Assembly: GCA_011947345.1 (NCBI GenBank)
Contig: JAAVTG010000672.1
Location: 496,001-560,000, forward strand
DNA: 64,000 nucleotides
Source: Phytophthora quininea
Lineage: Eukaryota; Oomycota; Peronosporomycetes; Peronosporales; Peronosporaceae
Direction: 5' to 3'
Part shown: piece by piece, positions 1 to 10,513 of the stretch
How the letters are laid out: every line of letters starts with the position of its first letter
Position numbering within the stretch: position 1 is the stretch's first letter
Notes under the pieces: generated by a model
What the model saw: the letters and a program-made list of their open reading frames with translations, nothing else
Databases searched by the model: none
What the model was told of the DNA's origin: nothing
Position numbers and translations under genes: made by a program

Positions 1-500
1 TAAATCCTGCCATCCAAAACTGCGTTCGTCCGGAATGCCAGGAGATCGAAACGGTAGAACACTGTTTTTCACGTGCCCGTCATTAGAACCAATGTGGAGC
101 GAACTATGGAGCCGGTGGTCGACGTTCTTTTGCGCCGATCTAAGCTGAAGGTTGCTACTCTTCCCAAGCTTGCAAGACCTCCGTATGAACTGGAGAAGTT
201 AGCACAAAGAACTAATACTTCTATGGAGGATTTACACAGCGATAGTGTTTCACGCAACATGGCGGCTCAGGAAGGGCATTCATTACCAGGAAACGACAGC
301 TGAAGTGATAAATATTCTCAATCTGCTGAACTCGTTCAAGATGCACTACCAATTCCTCTACTAACACGCACATGAGCTTCATTGCAACCGCGCTGCTGTG
401 GTCCGCGTGCTGCAAAAACTTGGCTTTGATCCATCAGAAAATAATATCCCGGAACCGATGCACCACGTGGACGACACAAACGTAACTCTCACGGATAGAT
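1..500 (+). mobile_element. LINE 3' end fragment
   Basis: A decayed 3' end of a non-LTR retrotransposon. The translation at 5-60 (pattern NPAIQNCVRPECQEIETVEHC) matches the C-terminal zinc-binding region after the reverse transcriptase of the longer LINE in this window (positions 28681-28760). A second match near 325-400 is the FKMHYQF motif. Stops and indels interrupt it. It is close to the fragment at 40840-41370. It enters from the left edge, so its true length is unknown. Confidence 0.75.
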
Positions 501-1591
501 AGCTTGTCGCCTCAAGACGATAGATTTCTTCGGGTGATACCTACAAAGTTTCACCCCAGTTCGGACCGAAGAGCCACCGAGGAAGGTTACAAAGAGAGCG
601 AAGGCCAGTCAGTTGAGTATTTGCCATGAAGGCAGCACGTTGGTGACTGCGACGCAGGAGGAAGGCACAAACCATCAGATCGTGGTCGGAATGACGAGAA
701 TTGGACGTGGCCAGAGCAAGCGAAGGCGAAGCGAGCGACGCTTTATTGACTGTGCCTGGAGTGTTTTTGCGCGAACGTCGATCCAGTTCTCACACTGTAA
801 CGCCAGCTTGTGGAGTCGATCAAAGCGAGATAACAATGAGCGAATCGGCGACTCTCACAGGTGCCTTTACGGTGGCCACAAGTTGCAAGTTGTGCGTCGT
901 CGGGCAAGAGTGTCGGGGAGTGATGGAGTGTGTGTGCTCGCAATCGAGTGTTGGTCCACAATCGCGTTTACGGCCACGCACAGATCTCTCCAGACCTCCC
1001 GCCACCTTCCAAGAAAGCGTTGAATGGTCATCGTGAGTAATCCCCCGTCTCTTTCGGCCGCGACACTCCGTGATTCGCCCAGATTGCCAGAGCCCAGAGA
1101 CCGTCGTACTTAAACGAGATCCCATAATCTGCGTCGGGATTGTGCGCGGTGCAGCGGCCGACACGGGCGAATCACACAGCCCTGCAATCACCCTTCTGAC
1201 TGGGACGCAGTATGCGCTCGACGATCAAGCCATCGGGAGGCGGACCAAATCTCAAGCGATATCACACCTTCCAGTGCCGATGCAAAGCCTGCAAGCTGGT
1301 CTTTCGTCTCTGCAGTGCACACCGCTGGACAGCTCTCTCCGTCGTACAAGACCTGCTGGGTTTGATATTCGAGCAGCGCCGTGCCAAATCGCAAGCGCGA
1401 GGTGTTTATCCAAAGGCGCGCTGGCCGCAATCCACAGCAACAAGCCGTTGCATTGGTATCCGAGTTGGTGCCGCCAAGGATGTACAACCAAAGGCGTCGC
1501 GACGCAACCCCACTTTCGAGCAGCTCACTTTCCAATTTGCGCTCTGCGCCGGACAACGCAGCCGACAGCAGACAGTAGCAGATACTTCAGC
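501..1591 (+). promoter_or_regulatory. 5' flank of PDR transporter A
   Basis: No convincing gene is seen in 501-1089. From about 1090 to 1591 the sequence matches, in inverted orientation, the 5' flank of PDR copy B (35765-36254), so this block is upstream or 5'UTR sequence carried with the gene. Related flank sequence also precedes the NBD1-less copy (about 30157-30330) and occurs alone at 19710-19900. A reading frame open through the flank from 1070 joins the transporter frame, but no family similarity begins before 1592. Confidence 0.5.
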
Positions 1592-3676
1592 ATGGAGGAC
1601 AAGCGTCCCGACGAGCCCGCGAGGGCCACCATCGAATACGACAACGGCAAGACGCTCATGGCGCGAGGACCGATGGAGTTGCACGACCACGTGGCCTCCC
1701 GCATGGAGAAGGCGCTGGGCAAGGCACTGCCTCAGATGGAGGTGCGCTTCAAGGACGTGTCCATCTCGGCCGACATCGCCGTCAAGGACGAGACGGACGT
1801 CAAGACGGAGCTGCCAACGCTGGCCAACGAGGTCATGAAGAGTCTGCGCGGCCTGAGCGCCAAGAAGCACGTGGTCAAGAAGCAGATTTTGAAGAACGTG
1901 AGCGGCATCTTCAAGCCGGGCACCATCACGCTCGTGCTGGGCCAGCCCGGCTCGGGCAAGTCGTCGCTCATGAAGCTGCTCAGCGGCCGCTTCCCGCAGG
2001 ACAAGAACGTCTCGATCGAAGGAGAGGTCCTGTACAACGGCACGCCGGCGGCCGAGCTGCAGCGACGTCTGCCGCAGCTCGTGTCGTACGTGACGCAGCG
2101 CGACAAGCACTACCCGGCACTTACGGTCAAGGAGACGCTTGAGTTCGCGCACGCTTGTTGTGGCGGTGGCTTCTCGGAGCGCGACGCACAACTCTTCAAT
2201 GTCGGTACGCCCGAGGAGAACAAGGCGGCACTGGAGGCGGCCCGAGCCATGTTCAAGCACTACCCGGACATCGTCATCCAGCAGCTCGGCCTCGACAACT
2301 GCCAGAACACTATCGTGGGCGACGCCATGACTCGCGGTGTGTCTGGTGGTGAACGCAAGCGCGTGACCACGGGCGAGATGGAGTTCGGCAACAAGTACGT
2401 CATGATGATGGACGAGATCAGCACGGGCTTGGACAGCGCCGCCACCTACGACATCATCGCGACGCAGCGCAGCATCGCCAAGAAGTTCCGCAAAACGGTG
2501 GTGATCTCGCTGCTGCAGCCATCTCCTGAAGTGTTTGGGCTGTTCGACGACGTGGTGATCCTGAACGCGGGTGAAGTCTCCTACCACGGACCTCGTGCAG
2601 ACGCACTTCAATACTTCGAGAACCTGGGCTTCAAGTGTCCCCCACGTCGCGATGTGGCCGACTTCCTGTTGGACCTCGGAACCGACAAGCAGTTCCAGTA
2701 CGAAGTGAGCTCGATCCCGCAGGGCAGCATCCCTCGCACACCAGGCCAGTACGCTGAGGTGTTCCAGCGCTCAGATGTGTACGAGAAGATGATGAAGGAC
2801 GTCCATGGCCCCGTGGATGCGCACCTGATCGAAGACAAGGTGAAGCACATCGATCCGATCCCCGAATTCCACCAGAACTTTTGGGAAAGCACCATGGGAG
2901 TCATGCAGCGTCAGATCACACTGACCAAGCGCGATACGGCGTTCCTGGTCGGCCGCTCGGTCATGGTGATCTTGATGGGTCTGCTGTACTCGAGCGTATT
3001 TTACCAGTTCAACGAGACCAACGCGCAGTTGGTGATGGGTATCATCTTCAACGCAGTCATGTTCGTGTCGCTCGGGCAACAAGCACAGATTCCGATGTTC
3101 ATGGCGGCTCGCGAGGTCTTCTACAAGCAGCGTCGCGCCAACTTCTTCCGCACGGCATCGTACGTGCTCGCCAACTCGGTCGGCCAGATCCCGCTCGGCT
3201 TGGCCGAAAGTCTCGTCTTTGGTTCCATCGTCTACTGGATGTGCGGCTACGTGTCTACAGTGGGGGCGTTCATCCTGTTCGAGCTGATGCTGTTCCTGAC
3301 GAACCTGGCATTCGCAGCGTGGTTCTTCTTCCTGTCGTCTGTATCCCCGGACCTCAATGTGGCCAACCCGGTCTCGATGGTCTCCATTCTGTTCTTCGTC
3401 CTCTTCGCTGGGTTTGTGATCACGAAGGACCAGATCCCAGACTACCTCATTTGGATTTACTGGATCAACCCGATGGCGTGGGGTGTCCGCGCGCTTGCTG
3501 TGAACCAGTACACCGACGACAGCTTTAACAAGTGTATTTACGACGGCGTCGACTACTGCACCAACTACGGGATGACGATGGGCGAGTACTCGCTGACCAC
3601 GTTTGAGGTCCCGACGGAGAAGTTCTGGCTGTGGTACGGCATGGTGTTCATGGGGGCTGCGTACGTCTTTTCATGA
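1592..3676 (+). CDS. PDR-type ABC transporter A, N-terminal half (NBD1-TMD1)
   Basis: This is the first half of a full-size pleiotropic drug resistance (ABCG) exporter of the plasma membrane with NBD-TMD-NBD-TMD order. The start at 1592 (MEDKRPDE) gives the same N terminus as copies B and C. NBD1 shows Walker A GQPGSGKSS, signature VSGGERKRVTTGE and Walker B VMMMDEISTGLD. About six hydrophobic segments follow from about 2930 to 3676. The frame stops at 3674-3676 immediately after GAAYVFS, where a T run is one base shorter than in copy C. The second half continues in another frame from 3673. Substrate is unknown; family members export xenobiotics, sterols or lipids. Confidence 0.9.
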   Translation: MEDKRPDEPARATIEYDNGKTLMARGPMELHDHVASRMEKALGKALPQMEVRFKDVSISADIAVKDETDVKTELPTLANEVMKSLRGLSAKKHVVKKQILKNVSGIFKPGTITLVLGQPGSGKSSLMKLLSGRFPQDKNVSIEGEVLYNGTPAAELQRRLPQLVSYVTQRDKHYPALTVKETLEFAHACCGGGFSERDAQLFNVGTPEENKAALEAARAMFKHYPDIVIQQLGLDNCQNTIVGDAMTRGVSGGERKRVTTGEMEFGNKYVMMMDEISTGLDSAATYDIIATQRSIAKKFRKTVVISLLQPSPEVFGLFDDVVILNAGEVSYHGPRADALQYFENLGFKCPPRRDVADFLLDLGTDKQFQYEVSSIPQGSIPRTPGQYAEVFQRSDVYEKMMKDVHGPVDAHLIEDKVKHIDPIPEFHQNFWESTMGVMQRQITLTKRDTAFLVGRSVMVILMGLLYSSVFYQFNETNAQLVMGIIFNAVMFVSLGQQAQIPMFMAAREVFYKQRRANFFRTASYVLANSVGQIPLGLAESLVFGSIVYWMCGYVSTVGAFILFELMLFLTNLAFAAWFFFLSSVSPDLNVANPVSMVSILFFVLFAGFVITKDQIPDYLIWIYWINPMAWGVRALAVNQYTDDSFNKCIYDGVDYCTNYGMTMGEYSLTTFEVPTEKFWLWYGMVFMGAAYVFS

Positions 3677-5670
3677 TTCTTTCATACGTGACTTTGGAGT
3701 TCCACCGATACGAAAGCCCCGAGAACGTGGTGCTTGACACCGAGAACAGCGAGGACAATGACAGCTACGTGCTCTCTCGCACGCCACGCAGCTCCCCAGG
3801 ACGCGAGGCAATCCTCGAGGTGGAACCCAGGGAGCGACACTTTGTGCCAGTCACGGTGGCGTTCAAGGACCTTTGGTACACGGTCCCTGACCCGACCAAC
3901 CCCAAGGAAACCATCGATCTGCTCAAGGGTATCAGCGGGTATGCACTTCCTGGCACGATGACTGCGCTTATGGGCTCCTCGGGTGCCGGCAAGACGACAC
4001 TTATGGATGTGATCGCTGGGCGCAAGACCGGTGGTAAAATTCAGGGCGAGATTCTGCTCAACGGCTACCCAGCCACGGACTTGGCCATCCGCCGCTCCAC
4101 GGGCTACTGCGAGCAGATGGATATCCATTCAGAGTCGTCGACGATTCGTGAGGCTTTGACCTTCAGTGCATTCCTGCGCCAAGGTGTCGATGTGCCTGAC
4201 AGTCTGAAGTACGACTCAGTCAATGAAGCTCTGGACGTGCTGGACCTGAACCCAATCGCCGACCAGATCATCCGCGGCAGCTCGGTGGAGCAGATGAAGC
4301 GCCTGACGATCGGTGTGGAGCTGGCGGCACAACCCAGCGTGATCTTCTTGGACGAACCGACGAGTGGATTAGACGCTCGGTCGGCCAAACTCATCATGGA
4401 CGGTGTGCGCAAGGTGGCCAACACTGGCCGCACCATTGTGTGCACGATCCACCAGCCGTCGTCCGAGGTGTTCCGTGTGTTCGACAACTTGCTGCTGTTG
4501 AAGCGTGGCGGTGAGACTGTGTTCGCTGGTGAGCTGGGCAAGCACGCACATAAGATGATCGAGTACTTCGAGTCGATCCCCGGCGTTGCAAAGTTGGAGG
4601 ACAACTACAACCCTGCGACGTGGATGCTGGAGGTGATCGGCGCCGGTGTGGGCAACAGCAACGGCGACAAGACGGACTTTGTGGAGCTTTTCAAGTCGAG
4701 CGCTGAGTTCCAGTATCTTCAGTCAAACATGGACCGCGAAGGCGTGGCTCGTCCGTCTGCATCGTTGCCTGAACTGCAGTACGGCGACAAACGCGCTGCG
4801 ACGGAGCTGACTCAGGCTCGGTTCCTGATCCAGCGATTCTTCAACATGTACTGGCGCACAGCTTCGTACAACTTGACCCGCTTCAGCATCTCTCTGTTCC
4901 TCGGCCTTCTCTTCGGTATCACTTACATCAGTGCTGAGTACAGCTCGTACGCCGGCATTAACTCGGGCATGGGCATGATGTTCTGCACGACTGGCTTCAT
5001 CGGCTTCATCTCGTTCAGCAGTGTGATGCCTTCGGCATCCGACGACCGTCTGGCATTCTACCGTGAGCGGGCGGCTCAGACGTACAACGCGCTCTGGTAT
5101 TTTGTGGGCTCAACCGTTGTGGAGGTGCCGTATGTGTTCTTCAGCACCATGATCTTCATGATCCCGTTCTTCCCGATGGTAGGCTTCACGGGCGCGAAGA
5201 CGTTCTTTGCCTACTGGCTGCATCTGTCGATGCATGTGCTGTGGCAGGCGTATTTCGGTCAGCTCATGACGTACTTGCTGCCGACCGTGGAGGTCGCCAC
5301 GATCTTCGGTGTGCTGCTACAAACGATCTTCTTCCTGTTCAACGGCTTCAACCCTCCTGGAAGCGCTATCCCGTCGGGCTACAAGTGGCTGTACCACATC
5401 ACGCCGCACAAGTACTCGCTGGCGCTGGTGGTGGCGCTCGTGTTCGGTGACTGCCCCAGTGCCGGTGGTTCGGAAGTCGGGTGCCAGGTCATGACAGGTT
5501 TGCCACCGTCGTTGCCTGAGAACATGACGGTGCAGCAATATCTGGACGACGTGTTCCTGATGAAACACAGCGAGATCTACAAGAACTTCGGGTTCGTGCT
5601 GGGCTTCATCGTGGTCTACCGACTGCTGGCGCTGCTCACGCTGCGCTTCGTCAACCACCAGAAGAAGTAG
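3673..5670 (+). CDS. PDR-type ABC transporter A, C-terminal half (NBD2-TMD2)
   Basis: This continues the transporter begun at 1592. An ATG at 3673-3675 overlaps the stop of the first half as ATGA and opens a 665-residue frame (MILSYVTLEF). NBD2 shows Walker A GSSGAGKTT near 3978, the degenerate family signature LTIGVELAAQ, and Walker B VIFLDEPTSGLD near 4340. TMD2 runs from about 4840 to the end, which reads RFVNHQKK. Read as one protein the two parts give about 1,360 residues, the usual PDR length. Whether this is one gene with a read error, a true frameshift, or two half-transporters cannot be settled here. Confidence 0.88.
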   Translation: MILSYVTLEFHRYESPENVVLDTENSEDNDSYVLSRTPRSSPGREAILEVEPRERHFVPVTVAFKDLWYTVPDPTNPKETIDLLKGISGYALPGTMTALMGSSGAGKTTLMDVIAGRKTGGKIQGEILLNGYPATDLAIRRSTGYCEQMDIHSESSTIREALTFSAFLRQGVDVPDSLKYDSVNEALDVLDLNPIADQIIRGSSVEQMKRLTIGVELAAQPSVIFLDEPTSGLDARSAKLIMDGVRKVANTGRTIVCTIHQPSSEVFRVFDNLLLLKRGGETVFAGELGKHAHKMIEYFESIPGVAKLEDNYNPATWMLEVIGAGVGNSNGDKTDFVELFKSSAEFQYLQSNMDREGVARPSASLPELQYGDKRAATELTQARFLIQRFFNMYWRTASYNLTRFSISLFLGLLFGITYISAEYSSYAGINSGMGMMFCTTGFIGFISFSSVMPSASDDRLAFYRERAAQTYNALWYFVGSTVVEVPYVFFSTMIFMIPFFPMVGFTGAKTFFAYWLHLSMHVLWQAYFGQLMTYLLPTVEVATIFGVLLQTIFFLFNGFNPPGSAIPSGYKWLYHITPHKYSLALVVALVFGDCPSAGGSEVGCQVMTGLPPSLPENMTVQQYLDDVFLMKHSEIYKNFGFVLGFIVVYRLLALLTLRFVNHQKK

Positions 5671-5731
5671 AAACAACGGACAGGGATTCGTAGTACCGAT
5701 ATCGATTTTGACAAATAATACATTTGCATTC

Positions 5732-5979
5732 ATACTACAGAACATAGTAGTACTACGTTGTGCCTCGTATGCAGTATAGTCTCTGCTATCCTACTTACTC
5801 GCAGTTCACTTTGTTTTAATATGCTACTGCTTCTGCTACTGAAAATTAGATCACTACTGCATACTAAGTTTACTGCTTCCGAGAAAATGCCGCTACTGGT
5901 TTGGGGAAAAGCTCTCAATTGATATCAAGTTCGCCGAAAATGTACCAAAGGTGTCTCGCCGCAACTGACACTGATGTGT
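5732..5979. other. Intergenic, nothing recognised
   Basis: AT-rich sequence with TACTACTG/CTACTGC-like short tandem motifs between the 3' flank of PDR A and the oxidoreductase fragment. It is not similar to the sequence downstream of the other oxidoreductase copy. Confidence 0.4.
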
Positions 5980-6545
5980 CTAGCTCGGCACGGTGTCGCC
6001 GAAGCTGCTCCATACCCGCCAGGCGTTATAATCCCGCGCGACGGCCCACGTGAACCAATCTCTATTGATTGAAGACAAGGTATTGCCGCTGGGTCCGAGT
6101 GGTGGAGTTTCCCGGTTGCCGTTTTGGGAGGCGTTGTCGTGGCAAAGGCAGCTTGTTGACAGCACCACTCTGCTTGTCGTTGGTGTCAATCTGGTGGTAC
6201 GACACCTCGTTGGTGTCGGCGGAGATGGCGGTGGCGACGCCACGCACGATTTTGACGAATCCGGCGGCATGTTTGGGGATGGCGTTGTCGTAGGGGACGA
6301 ACATCTTGTTGGCATAGCTGTCCTCGACATATGCGCGTGGTGCGCCAATCGTGTGGTAAAAGAAGGAGTTTTTCTCGAGTATAATGACTTCGGTGTTGTC
6401 TGCTTCCATGAGGTTATTCGCTAGAACTTGGGCCGTCCTGATGCCCGCTGGACCGCCGCCGATGATCACGATACGGGTCGTGGAGATGGTGCTGGTCTTG
6501 GTGCTGCTGGCGCTTTCTGTTGTGTCGGCGGATTTTGTTGTGAGG
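5980..6545 (-). pseudogene. FAD/NAD oxidoreductase, internally deleted copy
   Basis: Inverted relative of the gene at 21167-22343. The first about 125 residues, with the FAD-binding GGGPAGIRTAQVLANN, are present (about 6485 down to 6170). The frame then jumps directly to the C-terminal segment ending VPS and a TAG at 5980-5982. The NAD-binding domain and second FAD motif are missing, about 650 bp relative to the long copy. It cannot encode an active enzyme. The shared 5' flank (6545-7034) continues the inverted match. Confidence 0.85.
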
Positions 6546-6697
6546 CTTTAGCTGCCTTAATCTAGACCTGAGTAAGGTCACGTATTACGACTTGGCAGAT
6601 GCGCAGGAGAGAGGTTCGCAATCTATACACTTGTTGCGATGAGAATGTTTGGATTTCCCGTGGATCCATACCACTGGCACATCAGTGCGCAGTTGTT

Positions 6698-6885
6698 CTT
6701 CCACAGTCGTGACTGTGTTCTGGACCAGTTAGGATTTGGGTCACCCGCGCCACGAAACACTCCGTCACGTTTGATTCCACGATCATAAGCAGCACGACCA
6801 AGTCTCAAACGTTTATAGCTAGCAAAACGGTTTATCCTGTCACTGGTTAATCAAATTATCGTTCTTTCTTCTTCCACAGTCGTGA
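6698..6885. mobile_element. 158-bp insertion flanked by 15-bp direct repeats
   Basis: The 15-mer CTTCCACAGTCGTGA occurs at 6698-6712 and again at 6871-6885. The inverted counterpart near 20855-20900 has a single related site, which fits an insertion of 6713-6870 with target duplication. The insert has no recognisable coding sequence. The duplication length fits LINE-driven (SINE-like) insertion, but no clear tRNA-type promoter or A tail was identified. Confidence 0.5.
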
Positions 6886-7025
6886 AAATGGGTAGTTTTT
6901 CGATTGCTACCACGCTTAGGTGTCGTGGCGGCAATGTTCAAAACGTGTTGTTTTTGATTATCATGAAGGTTAATATCTATTCAGCTGTACAATGTTGCTC
7001 CCTGATGCAGTATTTGTAGATTGCT

Positions 7026-7887
7026 ATGACGACACAGGGGTCCGTCAATATAGATTTTTATTGATTGACTGCTTCGATCTGGAACAATCAATGATTGCAA
7101 TCTCTTCAATCTCCTAGCTGGTTATTGCAATCTATTACACAAGTACTGCATCGCTACTGTGTTTGGCTCGCTCAATGGCCTTCGACACGTCCGCAAGAGT
7201 CACTAAGTCCCAGTCCAGCTTCAAGTACATGACCATCTCGAGTTTTTCGTGGCTCAGGCGCTTCCTCAAATACCCGACAGTGCTTTTTACGGTCGAGAAA
7301 AAGCGCTCAGCAACTACGGAGGTCGCAGGAATCCAGGTTGCGTTGATAAACTTCAACTGCGGTCCCCTGCGTCGGCGTGATTTTTCTTGAGCTTCTCATC
7401 CAGAGCATCAGTGGCGCGCTTCCGTTTTGACCTTGCTGTAGCTGTCTCAACAGGAGCTGCTGGTGATTGATCCGGATCCGGTGAGGTTGTAGTGAGACGA
7501 TGCAATGCCTTTCGCTCGTTTCGCAACAAGGATGTCTCTACGCCAGCTTGAATTTTAGCCAGCCCGCTTTCAAACGCTCCAGACTCGACAATATCCGCAT
7601 CCGGGGCAAGATACTTCTCCATGCCATAGTCGTCGTCTAGCACAATGTCAAAAATGTCGCCACAGTCATGTCGTTGCGCTGGAGTTTACCAGTGATGACA
7701 TCAAGCGCGGTCATTTCGTCCAGGAGGCCAGCAATTTTCCTCTGCGGCTCTAACAGCAGTAAAACCTGATAGGACCGAGGGGAAAATCCGTGATTGTGAT
7801 TGCCGATCTTGCCACAATCAGGTATTGCGACTGACAATATCGGCAATCACACATCCCAATCCATTTTTCGGACCCCTGATGACGACA
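7026..7887. mobile_element. Non-autonomous hAT element with target-site duplication
   Basis: The element occupies 7035-7878 and has terminal inverted repeats CAGGGGTCCG (7035-7044) and CGGACCCCTG (7869-7878). The flanks are ATGACGACA at 7026-7034 and 7879-7887; hAT elements make 8-bp duplications, so one base may match by chance. The corresponding position in the inverted copy (about 20507-20525) is an empty site. Inside, on the minus strand, are pieces of a hAT transposase gene including its C-terminal dimerisation region. Confidence 0.88.
7135..7846 (-). pseudogene. hAT transposase remnant inside the 844-bp element
   Basis: Three short frames on the minus strand. The one at 7356-7135 carries the hAT C-terminal dimerisation pattern, with SVVAERFFSTVKS and RKRLSHEKLEMVMYLKLDWD. 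The frames at 7643-7353 and 7846-7637 are the preceding hydrophilic parts of the same kind of gene. The DDE catalytic core is absent, so the element depends on another hAT source. The transposase at 10514-12872 has different motifs and is not its obvious parent. Confidence 0.65.
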
Positions 7888-8329
7888 ACGTGTTTTGTGT
7901 GCTACTGTGAAGTAGTTAACACAGCAACAAAACTATAGGTCGTGAATTCGAATAAAGCATAAGAAGAAAAAACAACGCCGGATACAAATATAATTCTTCG
8001 ATACTTAAGCACCCGGTCCTAGGAATGTATAGCGATTTTGAGGGGGCGAGTGAATAACATCTTGAGTAGCAGTTACCGACTTGCGCTTCATCAACCATCA
8101 CAACAAGTGTAGCGACGACGGACAAAACGTCGTAGTACGCTAATAGCGTTGTTATCTACCAATGGTATTAACGTGAACATCGTTAATACCCAATTACCTG
8201 TACTATTAACGTTTGGTAATACCGCGGGTAATATGAAAATTACGAATCTATTGCGAATATTTCAGAGCGAGACGAGAGGCGAAGCGCGACATCGCCGCGC
8301 TGCGAACGTAGCTGTTCCTGAGCTGCGCT
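7888..8329. other. Inverted-repeat tail and TAATACC-rich stretch
   Basis: Bases 7888 to about 8060 continue the inverted match to 20390-20506; the shared ACTTAAGCACCC and CCTAGGAAT are good landmarks. Bases 8150-8240 are rich in GGTATTAACG, GTTAATACC and GGTAATATG motifs that resemble the outer end of the hAT element near 12890-12963. No gene was found. Confidence 0.45.
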
Positions 8330-10430
8330 GTGTCAGCGGTGGTGGGAAGGTCTGTGACGAGATATCCATGGGCTTGGATCGGCCGCAGCAAAGCCATACC
8401 TCTTTGGTGTGCGCTAATGATCACCGTCATGGGGCTGTTGTACGCCACGATGCTCTTTCAGCTCGACCCGACAGAGATTCAGGTAGTCATGGCTATCCTC
8501 TTCGGCAGCATGTTGTTCCTGTCGCTCGGTTAGATTTCGCAGCTTCATGACAGCTCGTGAAATCTTCTACAAGTAACGCGGAGCGAACTTATTTGACAAG
8601 GGGAGCTACGTATTCGCCAACTCAGTCAGTCAGCCACTGCTTTGCATCGCAGGGATGCTCATTTTCGACACGTAGGTGTACTGGATGTGCGGCTTTGTGT
8701 CGGAGGTGCTCGGGTTCTTGCTGTTCCCGCTGTTGCTTTTCGCGACAAGCTTTGGACTGGGCCCTCTTCTTCGTTGTGGTGGCTGCTGGCCCCGATATCA
8801 ACATCGCGACTCACATTTCCAAGGCTACCTCGACGTTGACCTTCAGCATCTTCGCGGGTTTTATCATCAGCGAGAGCCAAATCCCTGCCTACTTCATCTG
8901 GTTATACTGGATCACACCGATCTCCTGGATGCTCCGTTCTCTTGGCATTATCGAGTACCAGTCGTCTGCGTTGGACGTCTGCGAGTACGGAGGAGTCGGC
9001 TACTTCTCGACCGAAGGCATCACTATGGGCAAATACTATCTGCAGTTATTCGTGAGATGGAGAAGGTGTGGACCCTCTACGTCTCATTTACATGGTAGTC
9101 TTCTACGTGACGTGCATGACGCTCGGCTACCTCGCGCTGGAGTACAAGCGCTACGAGACGCCTGAAAATGTCGGCGCTACTAAACCAGTCGACGACGAAG
9201 ACGCTTACCGTCTCACTAGCACCCCTACAGCTCGCAGTGCAGAGAAGTCTTTGACCGCGAGTGAAGTGATGATGGGTGTAGCGTTCCGCAACACGACGGT
9301 CACGCCGGTGACGGTGGCAGTCAAGAACTTGCGTTACTCGGTGCCGAAGTCGCCAAACCCGAAGGAATCGATTGAATTGCTCAAGGGGGCCAGCGGCTTC
9401 GCTCTACCAGGTAATATGACGGCTCTAATGGGAGCTTCGGGGCTGGTAAAACGACTTTGATGGACGTGATTGCCAACCGCAAGACTGGTGGCAAGATCAC
9501 CAGCGAGATCCTTTGAACGGATACGAGGCCAACGCGATTGCCATTCGACGATGCACGGGATTCTGTCAGCAGACGGACATCCACTCAGAGGCGTCGACGA
9601 TCCGCGAGGCCCTCTCCTTCAGCGCCTTCCTGCCCCAGGACGCCAGTGTGCCCAACAACGCCAAGTACGATTCGATCGAGGAATGTTTGATGCTGGACAG
9701 GCACGACATTGCCGACCAAATCATTCGCACCAGCTCTACGGAGCAGTTGAAGCGCTTGACGATTGGCGTTGAATTGGCAGCTCAGCCCAGTGTACTGTTC
9801 CTTGACGAGCCCACGAGTGGCCTAGATGCTCGCTCTGCCAAGGTCATTATGGACGGAGTTCGTAAGGTGGCTGACTCTGGTCGTACCATTCTCTGAAGAT
9901 CCACTAGCCGTCCTCAAAAGTCTTCTTCTTGTTCGACAGCCTCCTCCTGCTGAAGCGTGGAGGTTTTGTTCTTCGACGATTTGGGCCACAAGTGTAAGCA
10001 CTTGGTCGACTACTTCGAAGGTCTTCCTGGTATGTCACCACTGCCACCTACGTACAAATCCGCGACGTGGATGCTCGAGTGTATTGGTGCTGGTATGTCC
10101 AACGACTTGGCTGACGGCATGGACTTCGTATCGATTTTACAGGCCAGCCAGCAGAAGCAGCAGTTGGACCACACTTTGAGCTCGGAAGAAATCGACAAAC
10201 CTTCTGCCGACGCCGCGGAATTGACCTTTGAGAAAGCGACCGGCAGCGTCAGTGACCCAGACGAGATCCCTCATCAAGCACGTTTACTTGCGCATGTAGG
10301 CGTCTCGATGTTGTTGGCGTTGCTACAGGCCGAGTACAACACGGCCAAAACCATGATGGTCTCCCCTCTGTGCCAGACGATTTCCGAGGTGATATCAGAT
10401 TCAAGCAACACGAACTCAGCGCAAGAAAAA
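8330..10430 (+). pseudogene. Decayed PDR ABC transporter (copy D)
   Basis: A more divergent PDR copy with several deletions. A piece of NBD1 Walker B (DEISMGLD, about 8350) is followed within 50 bp by TMD1. TMD1 carries stops and frame changes (8400-9060). The linker is intact (ALEYKRYETPENV, about 9140). NBD2 has a damaged Walker A (about 9430-9460), an intact signature LTIGVELAAQ and Walker B VLFLDEPTSGLD (about 9790). The frame closes at 9895 and the remainder ends by about 10430, before TMD2. The lesions are too many to be sequence error. It differs more from A and B than they do from each other. Confidence 0.85.
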
Positions 10431-10513
10431 CGAAAGACGCCTTTGTTGTTTCAGAAATTATGGAATACGCTTATGCAGTTTGGACAAGATAACTCACTGA
10501 TTGATCGGCACTT

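Larger units (their letters stand above)
1090..5731. repeat. Left arm of PDR inverted duplication
   Basis: This arm holds PDR A with about 500 bp of 5' flank and about 60 bp of 3' flank. It matches 31624-36254 in inverted orientation. Similarity fades upstream near the shared ATCCCATAATCTGCGTC at 1113-1129, and downstream after the shared TTGACAAA...CATTTGCAT at 5708-5730. The arms are about 4.6 kb and about 26 kb apart. Confidence 0.85.

Noticed and set aside
1406..2611. A 401-codon open frame on the minus strand inside PDR A
   Set aside because: It is antisense to NBD1, has low-complexity Arg/Leu/His composition and mirrors the codon bias of the real gene. The same frame appears in copy B.
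3660..3680. A programmed ribosomal frameshift in PDR A/B
   Set aside because: The T run alone is not a convincing slippery site and no downstream structure was assessed. It is reported as one option only.
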